Assembly: GCF_031979925.1 (NCBI RefSeq)
Contig: NZ_DALZFB010000002.1
Span: forward strand, 310,001-374,000
DNA: 64,000 nucleotides
Source: Pseudescherichia sp031979925
GTDB lineage: Bacteria > Pseudomonadota > Gammaproteobacteria > Enterobacterales > Enterobacteriaceae
Direction: 5' to 3'
Shown here one piece after another: positions 8,584 to 16,995 of the stretch (positions are counted from its first letter, which is position 1; every line of letters starts with the position of its first letter). Below the pieces are notes generated by a model, which saw only the letters and a program-made list of their open reading frames with translations, had not been told where the DNA came from and searched no databases. Position numbers and translations under genes: made by a program.

Positions 8584-9678
8584 CTACGGTAGTTCGCACT
8601 CTTTAATGTCAGCGATGGGGCCGAGGATGGCGCTATCAAACGGCTGGAGCGGTTTGCCCTGCTCAACGCGCAATGGCCAGTCATGGTTAGCCAGCGCCCC
8701 GCGTCCAAGGGAGATAAAGTTAGCCCCGCTGTTCATAACCTCCGTCGCCTTAGCGTCATCGTGCAGGCTGCCGTTAGCCATAATCGTCAGCTCGGGGGCG
8801 TACTTCCGTGCAAGTGCCACAAGGGAGAGTGGATTGCCCGCAAAGGCAGGCTGCCACGCTTCGTACTCGGTCAGATGCAGATAGTCCAGACCTGCACTGG
8901 CGAGTAGCGTAAATACCGTCTTAGCGTCCTCTTCACCGTTGGCCCACTTATGAACGAAGTCATTGACTTTGCCCTGAGAGATGCGGATCCCTACGGGAAC
9001 ATGCTGACCCACGCGCGCTCTGACAGCCTTGATCGTCTCCAGGCTTAGGGTAAGCCGTCCGGCGATGTCCCCGCCCCATCTGTCGGTACGCAGGTTGGTG
9101 TAGTCGGTAAAGAATTGATCAAGCAAATAACCGTTCGCCCCGTGGATCTCCACGCCATCAAAACCGGCTTCCTCAACCGCACGTGCCGCGGCGTCAGCAA
9201 AGCTGGCAATAATACCGAGGATCTCCGCCTCTTCCAGCTCACGCGGAACAGGGTACTCACCTTCACCCCGGTAAAATGACATCTGTTTACCTACGGGACG
9301 GATCGCCGAGGGTCCAACGGTACCCTTCTGAAAATGGTTACCCTGCGAGAGCGCGCCAGCGTGTTGGATCTGGGCAAAAATGCGGCCTCCATGACCATGG
9401 ACAGCCTCGACAATCTCTCTCCAGGCGGCAGACTGTCTGGCGCTGGTTAATCCGGCCTGATAGGCGTAGGTCTGTGACCAGGCGGTATCAATATAGATGC
9501 CCTCGGTAATGACAAGAGCGAAGCCTCCTCGCGCAAAATCCTCGTAGTAGGCTTTCATACGTTCACTGGCAATGCCATCGACAGACGCCGTAACGCGGGT
9601 CATCGGTGCCACAACCATCCTGTTACGTAGAGACAGCTTGCCGAGAGGGTATGAAGTAAACAGCGTTGATGCTTTCAT
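8584..9678 (-). CDS. NADH:flavin oxidoreductase, old-yellow-enzyme family
   Basis: This is a 364-residue FMN-dependent TIM-barrel ene-reductase of the OYE/NemA group, cytoplasmic, reducing activated alkenes or similar electrophiles with NAD(P)H. Visible family features are LRNRMVVAPMTR near the N-terminus, the FMN/substrate region IFAQIQHAG, the active-site segment DGVEIHGANGYLLDQF followed by NLRTDRWGG, and the C-terminal FMN-phosphate site GANFISLGRGALANHDW. The ATG at 9678 follows AGGAG. A LysR gene is divergently transcribed next to it, which is the usual arrangement for a regulator and its target. Confidence 0.9.
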   Translation of the reverse strand: MKASTLFTSYPLGKLSLRNRMVVAPMTRVTASVDGIASERMKAYYEDFARGGFALVITEGIYIDTAWSQTYAYQAGLTSARQSAAWREIVEAVHGHGGRIFAQIQHAGALSQGNHFQKGTVGPSAIRPVGKQMSFYRGEGEYPVPRELEEAEILGIIASFADAAARAVEEAGFDGVEIHGANGYLLDQFFTDYTNLRTDRWGGDIAGRLTLSLETIKAVRARVGQHVPVGIRISQGKVNDFVHKWANGEEDAKTVFTLLASAGLDYLHLTEYEAWQPAFAGNPLSLVALARKYAPELTIMANGSLHDDAKATEVMNSGANFISLGRGALANHDWPLRVEQGKPLQPFDSAILGPIADIKECELP

Positions 9679-9794
9679 ACTAAAACTCCTGATGAGTATT
9701 AAATCAAAAAATAAATGTAATCGCTCTTTTTTCTGGCATAAACTGGCTGCAATGATACGTCTGTATAACATTATTCGTTATAATGAGGGGTTTT

Positions 9795-10670
9795 ATGCAT
9801 CTGCAGGATGTCTCGCTCTTTCTTACCATTTGCGAAACCCGCAGCCTGGCGAAAGCCGCGCGGCGGCTCGACATGTCTCCTATGGCTGTTTCAAGGCGAC
9901 TGGCTGGGCTGGAGCATGAGCTGGGCGTACGCCTTCTGCAACGCACTACGCGTTCAGTGTCATTGACCGAAGAGGGAACAGAGTTCCTGCCCTACGCCAA
10001 AGCACTTGTCGAAGCGGAGGAGGGGGCAAAGTCGCTGTTTACCGGCAAAACAGCGGGTGCCATTGGGCTATTACGGGTTACGGCTCCCTCTGGATTTGGG
10101 CGGCGAAACATTCTGCCGCTAATCCCAGAACTGTTAGCGGCTAATCCACACCTCAACGTCGATCTTCAGCTTAATGAAGACGTAGTGGACATTGTCGGTG
10201 GCGGTATTGACGTGGCGATACGTATTGCGCCGCTGCGCGACTCAACGCTGATTGCGCGCAAAATTACAGATAACCCGCGAATTATCTGCGCTTCTCCGAC
10301 CTATCTTCAGCGCCACGGACGTCCTGAAATGCTTCGGCAGCTAGGCGATCACCCCTGTCTGCGCTTAACCAGCGTGCCGCAGTGGACGTTTGAGGCGGCC
10401 GGGCAAAATACGAGCATCAGCGTTGAAGGCCGCTTCAGTTCAAATAATGTGGAGGGGGTCAGGGAGCTGTGTGTTCAGGGAATGGGACTCGCCCAACTCA
10501 CCCGCTGGGATGTCATGAAGGAGATTGCTGACGGGACACTGGTTGAAGTAACCCTCAGCGATGCTCAGCCGCAAATGCTTTCAGTATGGGCATTGCTGCC
10601 AACGACCCGCTATTTACCGCAGCGGGTCAGCCTGTTTATTGAGGCATTGAAAGCCTCGCTTAACCAATAG
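9795..10670 (+). CDS. LysR-family transcriptional regulator
   Basis: This 291-residue protein has the LysR winged helix at its N-terminus (LFLTICETRSLAKAARRLDMSPMAVSRRLAGLEHELGVRLLQRTTR) and a periplasmic-binding-like effector domain. The ATG at 9795 is preferred over one four codons upstream because GAGGGG lies just before it. It is divergent from the OYE-family reductase, with about 115 bp of shared promoter region, so it probably controls that gene in response to an electrophile. It ends at a hairpin shared with the convergent DinI-like gene. Confidence 0.92.
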   Translation: MHLQDVSLFLTICETRSLAKAARRLDMSPMAVSRRLAGLEHELGVRLLQRTTRSVSLTEEGTEFLPYAKALVEAEEGAKSLFTGKTAGAIGLLRVTAPSGFGRRNILPLIPELLAANPHLNVDLQLNEDVVDIVGGGIDVAIRIAPLRDSTLIARKITDNPRIICASPTYLQRHGRPEMLRQLGDHPCLRLTSVPQWTFEAAGQNTSISVEGRFSSNNVEGVRELCVQGMGLAQLTRWDVMKEIADGTLVEVTLSDAQPQMLSVWALLPTTRYLPQRVSLFIEALKASLNQ

Positions 10671-10671
10671 A

Positions 10672-10697
10672 AATAAAACCGCCGAAGCGGTTTTATT
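10672..10697. terminator. Bidirectional intrinsic terminator between LysR gene and dinI-like gene
   Basis: AATAAAACCGC, loop CGAA, GCGGTTTTATT form an 11-bp perfect stem with A and T tracts on both sides, so it can stop transcription from either direction. It overlaps the last codon of the DinI-like gene. Confidence 0.8.
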
Positions 10698-10932
10698 CTG
10701 CGACCAGCCACATGTCGGCCTCTTCAAACATCTCTTCCAGCATACGGTTCAGTTTCTCTCTGTCGCTTTTGCTGGCGTCGCTGTTTAGCCCGTTGGCCTG
10801 CATCGGTTTGACCCGCACATCAGCGTCCGGGAAGATGCGGTGAACCCGACGCGTCAGCTCGTCCAGGATAATTTCACGTGCGCCCGGCAGCCCAGCCACG
10901 TTTCGCTTGTCATACACTAATTCAACAAACAC
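10693..10932 (-). CDS. DinI-like family protein
   Basis: This 79-residue acidic protein matches the DinI-like family, small proteins that modulate RecA filaments during the SOS response. The family pattern is visible: a first beta strand VELVYDKRN, helix ILDELTRRVHRIFPDADVRVKPM and the acidic C-terminal helix RMLEEMFEEADMWLVAE. It starts at a GTG preceded by GAGGGTGG. A LexA-type box lies directly upstream, which supports SOS regulation. It is a paralogue-type sequence rather than the classical dinI itself. Confidence 0.85.
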   Translation of the reverse strand: MFVELVYDKRNVAGLPGAREIILDELTRRVHRIFPDADVRVKPMQANGLNSDASKSDREKLNRMLEEMFEEADMWLVAE

Positions 10933-10949
10933 ACACCCACCCTCGAAGC

Positions 10950-10965
10950 CTGGTTATATATACAG
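10950..10965. promoter_or_regulatory. LexA (SOS) box upstream of the dinI-like gene
   Basis: The sequence matches CTG-N10-CAG with an AT-rich alternating core (CTGGTTATATATACAG), the LexA operator pattern of enterobacteria. It lies about 18 bp upstream of the start codon of the DinI-like gene. Confidence 0.8.
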
Positions 10966-11087
10966 GCGTTACTATAGAAGGCTTGCCAGCCAAGGTAAAG
11001 CAAAATACATCGTCTCCGGGTTGCGCTTTATCACGTTCATAGTTAAAGCTTTAGTGTTGATATGACGCATCTACAGGAGCAAGGCTG

Positions 11088-11615
11088 ATGAAAATAGTGT
11101 GTTTGGGCTGGGGATCGCTGGTCTGGAAATCGGGCGAGCTACCCGTGGCGGGCGAGTGGCACCATGACGGCCCGGCGCTACCCATTGAGTTTACACGCGT
11201 CAGTGACGGTGGGGAGTTGGCTACGGCCATCTGCCTTAACGCAAAGCCTGTTCCGGTGCTCTGGGCGACACTTGCTACCCCCTCTCTTAACGAGGCGTGT
11301 CAGGCGCTGCGCAAGCGGGAGGGGATCCCGGAGGAGCGGGTGGACGGGGTAGGATCGCTACATATTACTCCCCAGACAACGGGCGTGCTTGCCGACTGGG
11401 CGCGTCAGCGCGGCATCGATGCCCTTATCTGGACGGCGCTGCCGGCGCGAATTGACTCTATTGAGGGTAAAACACCCACGGTTGAAGCGGCCATCGCTTA
11501 TCTGCAGGGGCTAACGGGAGAGGAGCGTGAGCACGCGAAACGCTATATTCAGCAGGTGCCAGAACAGATTGCTACGCTCTATCGTCGTGAAATCAGTTCG
11601 ACGCTAGGGTGGTAG
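11088..11615 (+). CDS. Conserved hypothetical protein, possible gamma-glutamylcyclotransferase-like fold
   Basis: This 175-residue cytoplasmic protein has no signal peptide or membrane segment. The start MKIVCLGWGSLVWKSGELP recalls the YGSL-type loop at the N-terminus of gamma-glutamylcyclotransferase-fold proteins, but this is only a loose resemblance. No other firm motif was recognised. The gene stands alone, with its own ribosome-binding site (AGGAGCAAGG) and a strong hairpin downstream. Function is unknown. Confidence 0.75.
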   Translation: MKIVCLGWGSLVWKSGELPVAGEWHHDGPALPIEFTRVSDGGELATAICLNAKPVPVLWATLATPSLNEACQALRKREGIPEERVDGVGSLHITPQTTGVLADWARQRGIDALIWTALPARIDSIEGKTPTVEAAIAYLQGLTGEEREHAKRYIQQVPEQIATLYRREISSTLGW

Positions 11616-11625
11616 GATGTTATCG

Positions 11626-11647
11626 CTCCCCTGCACAGGCAGGGGAG
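11626..11647. terminator. Hairpin between convergent genes
   Basis: CTCCCCTGC and GCAGGGGAG form a 9-bp perfect stem around a 4-base loop between the hypothetical gene at 11.1 kb and the convergent yccJ. There is no clear T tract, so terminator strength is uncertain. Confidence 0.5.
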
Positions 11648-11657
11648 GCGAGGGGGC

Positions 11658-11885
11658 TTAAACGTTTTTACGCTCAATGGTTTGTTCGCCCCAGAACAGC
11701 GAATCGGCATCGGTTTTCTTGAAGGCACGAATTAGCACTTCGTCGTTTCCCTCTTCCCAGATCTGCTCTGCCAGCTTCTCGTCGTAGTTGGCAACTTCAA
11801 AAATGGCTTCGGCAATTTCTGGCGAAGTATTACGGATACTTGCCCATTCGCCGACGTGATGAGCTTTTGCTTCCTGATTTGGCAT
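11658..11885 (-). CDS. yccJ: YccJ family protein
   Basis: This 75-residue protein matches YccJ of E. coli (HHVGEWASIRNTSPEIAEAIFEVANYDEKLAEQIWEEGNDEVL). It is a small soluble protein of unknown function. As in E. coli it follows wrbA on the same strand with a short gap, and AGGAGAAG precedes the ATG. Its role is presumably linked to the wrbA stress response. Confidence 0.92.
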   Translation of the reverse strand: MPNQEAKAHHVGEWASIRNTSPEIAEAIFEVANYDEKLAEQIWEEGNDEVLIRAFKKTDADSLFWGEQTIERKNV

Positions 11886-11904
11886 CTTACTTCTCCTGTT
11901 AGGG

Positions 11905-12501
11905 TTAACCTTTTAACTTAACGGTCAGGCCGGCCACGTACTCGCCCTGATAGCGGGCAATGGTCAGCTCTTCCTCGCTGGGTTGACGAGAACCGTCGCC
12001 ACCCGCAATGGTCGTCGCGCCGTAGGGCGTGCCGCCGCGAACCTCAGAGATATCGAACAGCTCTTTTGTGCCATAGCCGATCGGCACAATTACCATTCCA
12101 TGATGTGCAAGCGTAGTCCATGTTGAGGTAATTGTGTGCTCCTGGCCGCCACCGGTACCGGTAGAGCTGAATACGCTGGCAACTTTGCCGTAGAGCGCAC
12201 CGGATGCCCACAAGCCACCGGTCTGATCAAAGAAGGTACGCATCTGCCCGGACATGTTGCCGAACCGCGTTGGTGTACCCACAATAATGGCGTCGTATTC
12301 AGCCAGCTCCTGCGGAGTAGCGACCGGAGCTGCCTGCGCCTTACCGCCCGATTTTTCGAAAAGCTCCTGCGGCATGGTCTCTGGTACGCGCTTAACCACC
12401 ACCTCCACGCCCTCTACCTTGCCTGCGCCTTCTGCTACGGCTTGTGCCAGGGTCTCAATGTGCCCGTACATGGAATAATAGAGAACCAAAACTTTTGCCA
12501 T
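11905..12501 (-). CDS. wrbA: NAD(P)H:quinone oxidoreductase WrbA
   Basis: WrbA is an FMN-dependent cytoplasmic enzyme that reduces quinones by two electrons and forms tetramers. The flavodoxin-like FMN-binding start VLVLYYSMYGHIETLAQAVAEGA, the GTPTRFGNMSGQMRTFFDQTGGLWASG segment and the SSTGTGGGQEHT loop are all present. The length, 198 residues, is that of the E. coli protein. It forms an operon with yccJ. In E. coli ymdF would be next upstream; here a cad locus has come between. Confidence 0.96.
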   Translation of the reverse strand: MAKVLVLYYSMYGHIETLAQAVAEGAGKVEGVEVVVKRVPETMPQELFEKSGGKAQAAPVATPQELAEYDAIIVGTPTRFGNMSGQMRTFFDQTGGLWASGALYGKVASVFSSTGTGGGQEHTITSTWTTLAHHGMVIVPIGYGTKELFDISEVRGGTPYGATTIAGGDGSRQPSEEELTIARYQGEYVAGLTVKLKG

Positions 12502-12587
12502 CTTTTCACTCCTCGGTTGCCCTTACAGTATATTTAAAGATATGCCGTCAGGCTGAGAGTGCAAATCGGATCGCGCTTATTTTGCAA

Positions 12588-12621
12588 AGGGATTAGCCGC
12601 AAAAGCTGCGGACTAATCCCT
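12588..12621. terminator. Imperfect long hairpin downstream of a small hypothetical gene
   Basis: AGGGATTAG...CTAATCCCT with an inner CCGC/GCGG pair folds into a long stem-loop. On the minus strand it follows the hypothetical gene ending at 12642 and is trailed by a short T-rich run. It is a likely but not textbook terminator. Confidence 0.45.
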
Positions 12622-12641
12622 GAATACGGAGGGGAGACGCT

Positions 12642-12899
12642 TTATTGCGTCATTTTCTGTAACAAATTTATCGCATGTGCTTCAGAGCGGGTTCGATATT
12701 TAATATCAATATCCAGAGAGATATTTGACGACAAATTAAACACCGTCGTCTGACCGTAGCACTCCATATTACTGCTAAGGAGATCGCCGGATAATACTTT
12801 GCAACCGCTCAGGGTGGTCGCGAGCGTAAACTCCCCCTTTTCATTGAGCGTACACAGGCAACCGGTATTGACGTTGTAATGAATTATAATGCTGCACAA
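12642..12899 (-). CDS. Small hypothetical protein, TTG start
   Basis: This 85-residue protein (CSIIIHYNVNTGCLCTLNEKGEF...) is not recognised. The assignment rests on a perfect AGGAGG five bases before a TTG start codon, with no ATG in frame nearby, and on its position next to the lysyl-tRNA synthetase gene on the same strand, 37 bp away. It has several cysteines and no clear membrane segment. It may be the last gene of the lysU transcription unit, though about 38 bp between them contain no obvious promoter. Confidence 0.5.
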   Translation of the reverse strand: MCSIIIHYNVNTGCLCTLNEKGEFTLATTLSGCKVLSGDLLSSNMECYGQTTVFNLSSNISLDIDIKYRTRSEAHAINLLQKMTQ

Positions 12900-12936
12900 T
12901 TCAATCCTCCTGTTAAGCGTATTTGCTAAAAAATGG

Positions 12937-14448
12937 CTACGGTTTTATTGGACGCAGCGCCGGAAAAAGGATCACATCGCGAATAGAGGCGGCATTAGTA
13001 AACAGCATCACCATGCGATCGATGCCTATACCTAACCCGGCGGTGGGAGGTAAACCATACTCAAGCGCCGTCACATAGTCCTCATCGTAAAACATCGCTT
13101 CGTCATCCCCAGCCTCTTTGGCAATAACCTGCTCTCTAAAGCGCTCGGCCTGATCCTCAGCATCGTTAAGCTCGGAGAAGCCGTTGCCTATCTCTCTACC
13201 GCCAATGAAAAACTCAAAACGATCGGTGATCTCCGGGTTAGCGTCGTTTCTGCGCGCCAGCGGGGAGACCTCGGCCGGGTATTCGGTGATAAACGTAGGC
13301 TGAATAAGCTGCTTTTCAGCAACCGTATCAAAGAGTTCTGTGATAATGCGGCCATGTCCCCAGCCCGCTTCAATCACGATACCCAGGCGGTTGGCGAGAC
13401 GCCGTGCCGCATCCAGCGTCGCCAGATCCGCAGGGACAATACCGTCACCGTAGCGCAGGATCGCCTCGGTCATGGTCAGGCGGGTAAAGGGTTGGGCGAA
13501 ATCAAACGTCCATTCACCATACGTCACGGTAGTCGTTCCCAGCACCGTCTCCGCTACGTGACGGAAGAGCGCTTCGGTAAAGGTAATCAGGTCGTTGTAG
13601 TCGGCATAGGCCTCGTACATCTCCATCATGGTGAATTCAGGGTTATGGCGAACTGAAATTCCCTCGTTGCGAAAATTGCGGTTAATCTCGAACACCTTCT
13701 CGAAGCCACCAACTACCAGCCTTTTTAGATAGAGCTCAGGAGAGATACGCAGGTACATCTGCTGGTCAAGAGCATTATGATGGGTCATAAAAGGTCTGGC
13801 CGACGCGCCGCCGGGAATAACCTGCATCATGGGTGTCTCCACCTCTAAGAAGCCGCGTGCCTGCATAAACGCGCGAATGGCGCTGAGAATTTTTGAGCGA
13901 GTGATAAAGGTACGGCGCGCGCTGTCGTTGACGATCAAATCCAGATAGCGCTGCCGGTAGCGCATCTCCCGATCCGCTAAGCCATGGAACTTATCAGGAA
14001 GCGGCCGCAGGGCTTTGGTCAGCGGAGCGATCCGGCTGGCATGGAGCGTAAGCTCGCCGGTCTGGGTTTTAAACAGCGTACCCTCCACGCCGACAATATC
14101 GCCAAGATCGCAGCGTCTTATATGCTGCTGGTAGGGCTCTTCACCCAGCGTGGATTGGGCGGCATAGACCTGAATTTTTCCGCCGCAGTCCTGTAGAACG
14201 AGAAAGGCGGCTTTGCCCATGATCCTGCGCGACATCACACGACCGGCTATGGCAACCTGAACGTTTTCGACCTGTAGCGTCGCGGCATCACAACCTGCAT
14301 AGCGCTCACAAAGCGCATCTGCGGTGCTGTTGCGGCGAAAATCATTTGGGAAAGCAATGCCCTCCCCACGTAGCTGCGCCAGTTTTTCGCGGCGTACTTC
14401 CCGTTCACCCGTTAACTCATGCTCAAACACTGCTCTCTCGTCGCTCAT
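12937..14448 (-). CDS. lysU: Lysyl-tRNA synthetase, class II (LysU/LysS)
   Basis: This 503-residue enzyme charges tRNA-Lys. It has the N-terminal anticodon-binding OB-fold (VAIAGRVMSRRIMGKAAFLVLQD) and class II motif 2 (FRNEGISVRHNPEFTMMEMY) and motif 3 (GLGIGIDRMVML). The linkage to cadBA resembles the position of the inducible lysU near cad in E. coli, which is why lysU is preferred to the housekeeping lysS. The main LysRS is expected elsewhere. It probably helps the cell when lysine is being decarboxylated under acid stress; this role is inferred from context. Confidence 0.85.
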   Translation of the reverse strand: MSDERAVFEHELTGEREVRREKLAQLRGEGIAFPNDFRRNSTADALCERYAGCDAATLQVENVQVAIAGRVMSRRIMGKAAFLVLQDCGGKIQVYAAQSTLGEEPYQQHIRRCDLGDIVGVEGTLFKTQTGELTLHASRIAPLTKALRPLPDKFHGLADREMRYRQRYLDLIVNDSARRTFITRSKILSAIRAFMQARGFLEVETPMMQVIPGGASARPFMTHHNALDQQMYLRISPELYLKRLVVGGFEKVFEINRNFRNEGISVRHNPEFTMMEMYEAYADYNDLITFTEALFRHVAETVLGTTTVTYGEWTFDFAQPFTRLTMTEAILRYGDGIVPADLATLDAARRLANRLGIVIEAGWGHGRIITELFDTVAEKQLIQPTFITEYPAEVSPLARRNDANPEITDRFEFFIGGREIGNGFSELNDAEDQAERFREQVIAKEAGDDEAMFYDEDYVTALEYGLPPTAGLGIGIDRMVMLFTNAASIRDVILFPALRPIKP

Positions 14449-14578
14449 AGCCGCTCCTTGTGTATCGCTATTTTCATAACAATCTACGTCCGGGTGGCGG
14501 GCAAAAGCAAGCGTTTTTATCTAAAATGAGATCACATTGATCTTAATTGGGGTTACCGAAACCGTTAACAAGCCCTCG

Positions 14579-15103
14579 CTACGCGTTGCGCTTGATCTTC
14601 TCAATAATCGTCATCGCTTCCTGGGTAAAGCGGGCTTTTTCGCTGGTAGAGAGCGAAGCGATATGGCGCGCCAGTGGGCCAAAGACCTCGGCATGACTCA
14701 TGATCCCCTGCACGCCCTCTTTATGAATAACGCGCAGCAGCGCTTCACGCTCATTGTCATCCAGTGACGAATAGACCATTGACCAGGCAAACTGCAGGGG
14801 ATCGTCCACAGGCCTGGACGTAACATGCCACTTTGCCTCTGTCTCATTCAGCTCTCGGGGCTTACGGTTGGTACCGCCATAGGCCAGCCACTCCAGAGAG
14901 ACGTTCTCCCGTTCGGCAATCTTTATGGCAACGTTGAAAGAGGGGTCGGTTCCCCGGCTGATGTAATTATTGAGCGTGGAGTAGGGGAGCTGCCACTCTT
15001 CAGCGGCGGCACGGGTGCTGCGGTTACCAATCAGTAGCCTTAGCCTGTCCGCCAGCGTCTCCTGCTCAGCTGTACGGTATGAAATTGTCTCTTCGCCTTC
15101 CAT
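14579..15103 (-). CDS. Phage CI-repressor-like HTH regulator in the cad locus
   Basis: This 174-residue protein begins with a helix-turn-helix resembling the Bacteriophage CI repressor N-terminal domain (LADRLRLLIGNRSTRAAAEEWQLPYSTLNNYISRGTDPSFNVAIKIAERENVSLEWLAYG). The rest is a helical region without a recognisable LexA-type peptidase. It lies between lysU and a divergent Ner-like gene, an arrangement that looks like a borrowed phage switch. No CadC sensor is seen here, so the pair may control the cad genes. Function is inferred from position only. Confidence 0.75.
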   Translation of the reverse strand: MEGEETISYRTAEQETLADRLRLLIGNRSTRAAAEEWQLPYSTLNNYISRGTDPSFNVAIKIAERENVSLEWLAYGGTNRKPRELNETEAKWHVTSRPVDDPLQFAWSMVYSSLDDNEREALLRVIHKEGVQGIMSHAEVFGPLARHIASLSTSEKARFTQEAMTIIEKIKRNA

Positions 15104-15198
15104 TGTTAGCCCATCCGCAACGGTTTATGTAGTCTGATCTTCATAGAGACCATAAAACGAGTTTAAAATCACAAATTCTTCAGATAACGCTTTTATTC

Positions 15199-15243
15199 AT
15201 CTCAAAAGAGATCAATGATACTACCACGTGATCACCTGGTGAT
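15199..15243. promoter_or_regulatory. Paired inverted repeats between the divergent CI-like and Ner-like genes
   Basis: Two short palindromes lie in the 188-bp divergent promoter region: ATCTCAAAAGAGAT at 15199-15212 and ATCACCTGGTGAT at 15231-15243. They are plausible operators for the CI-like and Ner-like proteins. No experimental motif was available to compare with. Confidence 0.45.
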
Positions 15244-15291
15244 TAACGTTCGGGATTATCCCATAGGGTTGAAAAAGAGGTTAGATGAATT

Positions 15292-15531
15292 ATGAGTAAA
15301 GTTGAAGCCACGCAGACTGACTGGTGTCGCATCGACATTGTCGCCGCGCTTCACAAGCGCGGCTACTCAATACGCGAACTGTCAATTCAGGCCGGTCTCA
15401 AACCGGACACCTTAAAAAACGTGCTCTCACGCGCCTACCCAAAAGCAGAACGCATTATTGCCGATGCCATTGGCGTAGAGCCTGCGCAGATCTGGCCCAG
15501 CCGTTACGTAAAACAGAAGGATACGCACTGA
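15292..15531 (+). CDS. Ner/Nlp-family winged-helix DNA-binding protein
   Basis: This 79-residue protein fits the Mu Ner / SfsB (Nlp) family: TDWCRIDIVAALHKRGYSIRELSIQAGLKPDTLKNVLSRAYPKAERIIADAIGVEPAQIWPSRY. Family members are phage repressors or domesticated transcription factors. It is divergent from the CI-like gene and lies about 135 bp upstream of cadB on the same strand, so it may be co-transcribed with or regulate cadBA. Confidence 0.88.
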   Translation: MSKVEATQTDWCRIDIVAALHKRGYSIRELSIQAGLKPDTLKNVLSRAYPKAERIIADAIGVEPAQIWPSRYVKQKDTH

Positions 15532-15665
15532 GAGAAGCACTTGCTGGCGAAATATTAAGTCCCGCCGTGCCATGAATAATACAGCGCAGTAAAACAAAAT
15601 TATTATCAACAGGGCAGTAATTAACGATTACTGGCAATCTATTTTTATATCTGTAAGAGGGCATT

Positions 15666-16985
15666 ATGAGTCAGCCTGGGAATAAAATGGGTGTGCTCCA
15701 GCTCACCGTATTAACTGCAGTTAATATGATGGGCTCAGGGATTATTATGCTGCCGACCAAATTAGCTGAGGTCGGTACAATATCAATTCTGTCGTGGGTA
15801 GTTACGGCGTTAGGATCGCTGGCGCTGGCCTACGCTTTCTCTAAATGCGGCCTGTTTAGCCAAAAGAGCGGCGGCATGGGCGGCTATGCAGAATATGCGT
15901 TTGGTAAGTCCGGAAACTTCATTTCCAATTATACCTACGCAATTAGCTTGTTAATTGCCAATATCGCCATCGCTATTTCCGCGGTAGGCTACGGCAGCGA
16001 TTTTTTTGGCGTAGTTCTCTCTCCAGTAGGCGCGTGCTTGGCAACTATCGGCGTTATTTGGGTGACGACCATCTGTAACTTCGGTGGGGCAAAAATCACC
16101 GGGCGTATCGGCTCCGTAACCGTCTGGGGCGTGATTATTCCGGTTGTCGGCCTGAGCGTGTTTGGCTGGTTCTGGTTTAAGCCCTCGCTCTATATCAGCG
16201 CGTGGAACCCTAACAACAGCAGCTTCTTCTCGGCGGTCTCGACCTCTATTTCAATGACGTTGTGGGCATTTTTAGGCCTGGAGTCAGCCTGCGCCAATAT
16301 GGACGCGGTTGAGAATCCACAAAAGAATGTTCCTATCGCCGTATTTGGCGGCACGCTGGCCTGCGCCGTGATCTATATCCTGTCGACAAACGTCATCTCC
16401 GGTATTGTTCCGAATGCCGACCTGCTCAACTCTACCGCGCCGTTTGGCCTGGCCTATGCCAGCATGTTTACCCCCTTCGTGGGTAAAGTGGTGATGCTGC
16501 TGATGACCCTCGCCTGTATCGGCTCCCTGCTGGGGTGGCAGTTTACCGTGGGCCGCGTCTTTAAGTCGTCGGCGGATATCGGCTATTTCCCGCGCATATT
16601 CTCCCGCGTCACGAAAGCCGATGCGCCTGTGGTAGGCATGATCATTCTCGGCATTATCCAGACGCTGCTGGCGTTAATGACCATTAGCCCATCCCTCAAT
16701 AAACAGTTTAATAGCCTGGTTAACCTGGCGGTCATTACCAACCTTATTCCCTACGTCCTCTCAATGGCGGCGCTTATTCCCATGCAGCGCCTCGCGGGGG
16801 TCACCAAATCCCAGTTCAGAATCAATGCCTGTACTGCCCTGATCGGCACCGTCTACAGCTTCTATGCCCTCTACGCTTCCGGAGAAGAGGCGATGATGCT
16901 CGGGGCGCTCACCACGTTTGCAGGCTGGTCATTCTGGGGAATTTTTATTGATAAGCAAGATAAACACACTCTGATAAATAAATAA
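15666..16985 (+). CDS. cadB: Lysine/cadaverine antiporter CadB
   Basis: CadB is a 12-helix inner-membrane antiporter of the basic amino acid/polyamine antiporter family that takes up lysine and exports cadaverine during acid stress. The protein (439 residues, near the E. coli length) has the signature MMGSGIIMLPTKLAEVG in helix 1 and WAFLGLESACANMDAVENPQKNVPIAVFGG in helix 6. It precedes cadA by ten bases with a shared transcription direction. The usual cadC regulator gene does not precede it. Confidence 0.95.
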   Translation: MSQPGNKMGVLQLTVLTAVNMMGSGIIMLPTKLAEVGTISILSWVVTALGSLALAYAFSKCGLFSQKSGGMGGYAEYAFGKSGNFISNYTYAISLLIANIAIAISAVGYGSDFFGVVLSPVGACLATIGVIWVTTICNFGGAKITGRIGSVTVWGVIIPVVGLSVFGWFWFKPSLYISAWNPNNSSFFSAVSTSISMTLWAFLGLESACANMDAVENPQKNVPIAVFGGTLACAVIYILSTNVISGIVPNADLLNSTAPFGLAYASMFTPFVGKVVMLLMTLACIGSLLGWQFTVGRVFKSSADIGYFPRIFSRVTKADAPVVGMIILGIIQTLLALMTISPSLNKQFNSLVNLAVITNLIPYVLSMAALIPMQRLAGVTKSQFRINACTALIGTVYSFYALYASGEEAMMLGALTTFAGWSFWGIFIDKQDKHTLINK

Positions 16986-16995
16986 GGATATTAAA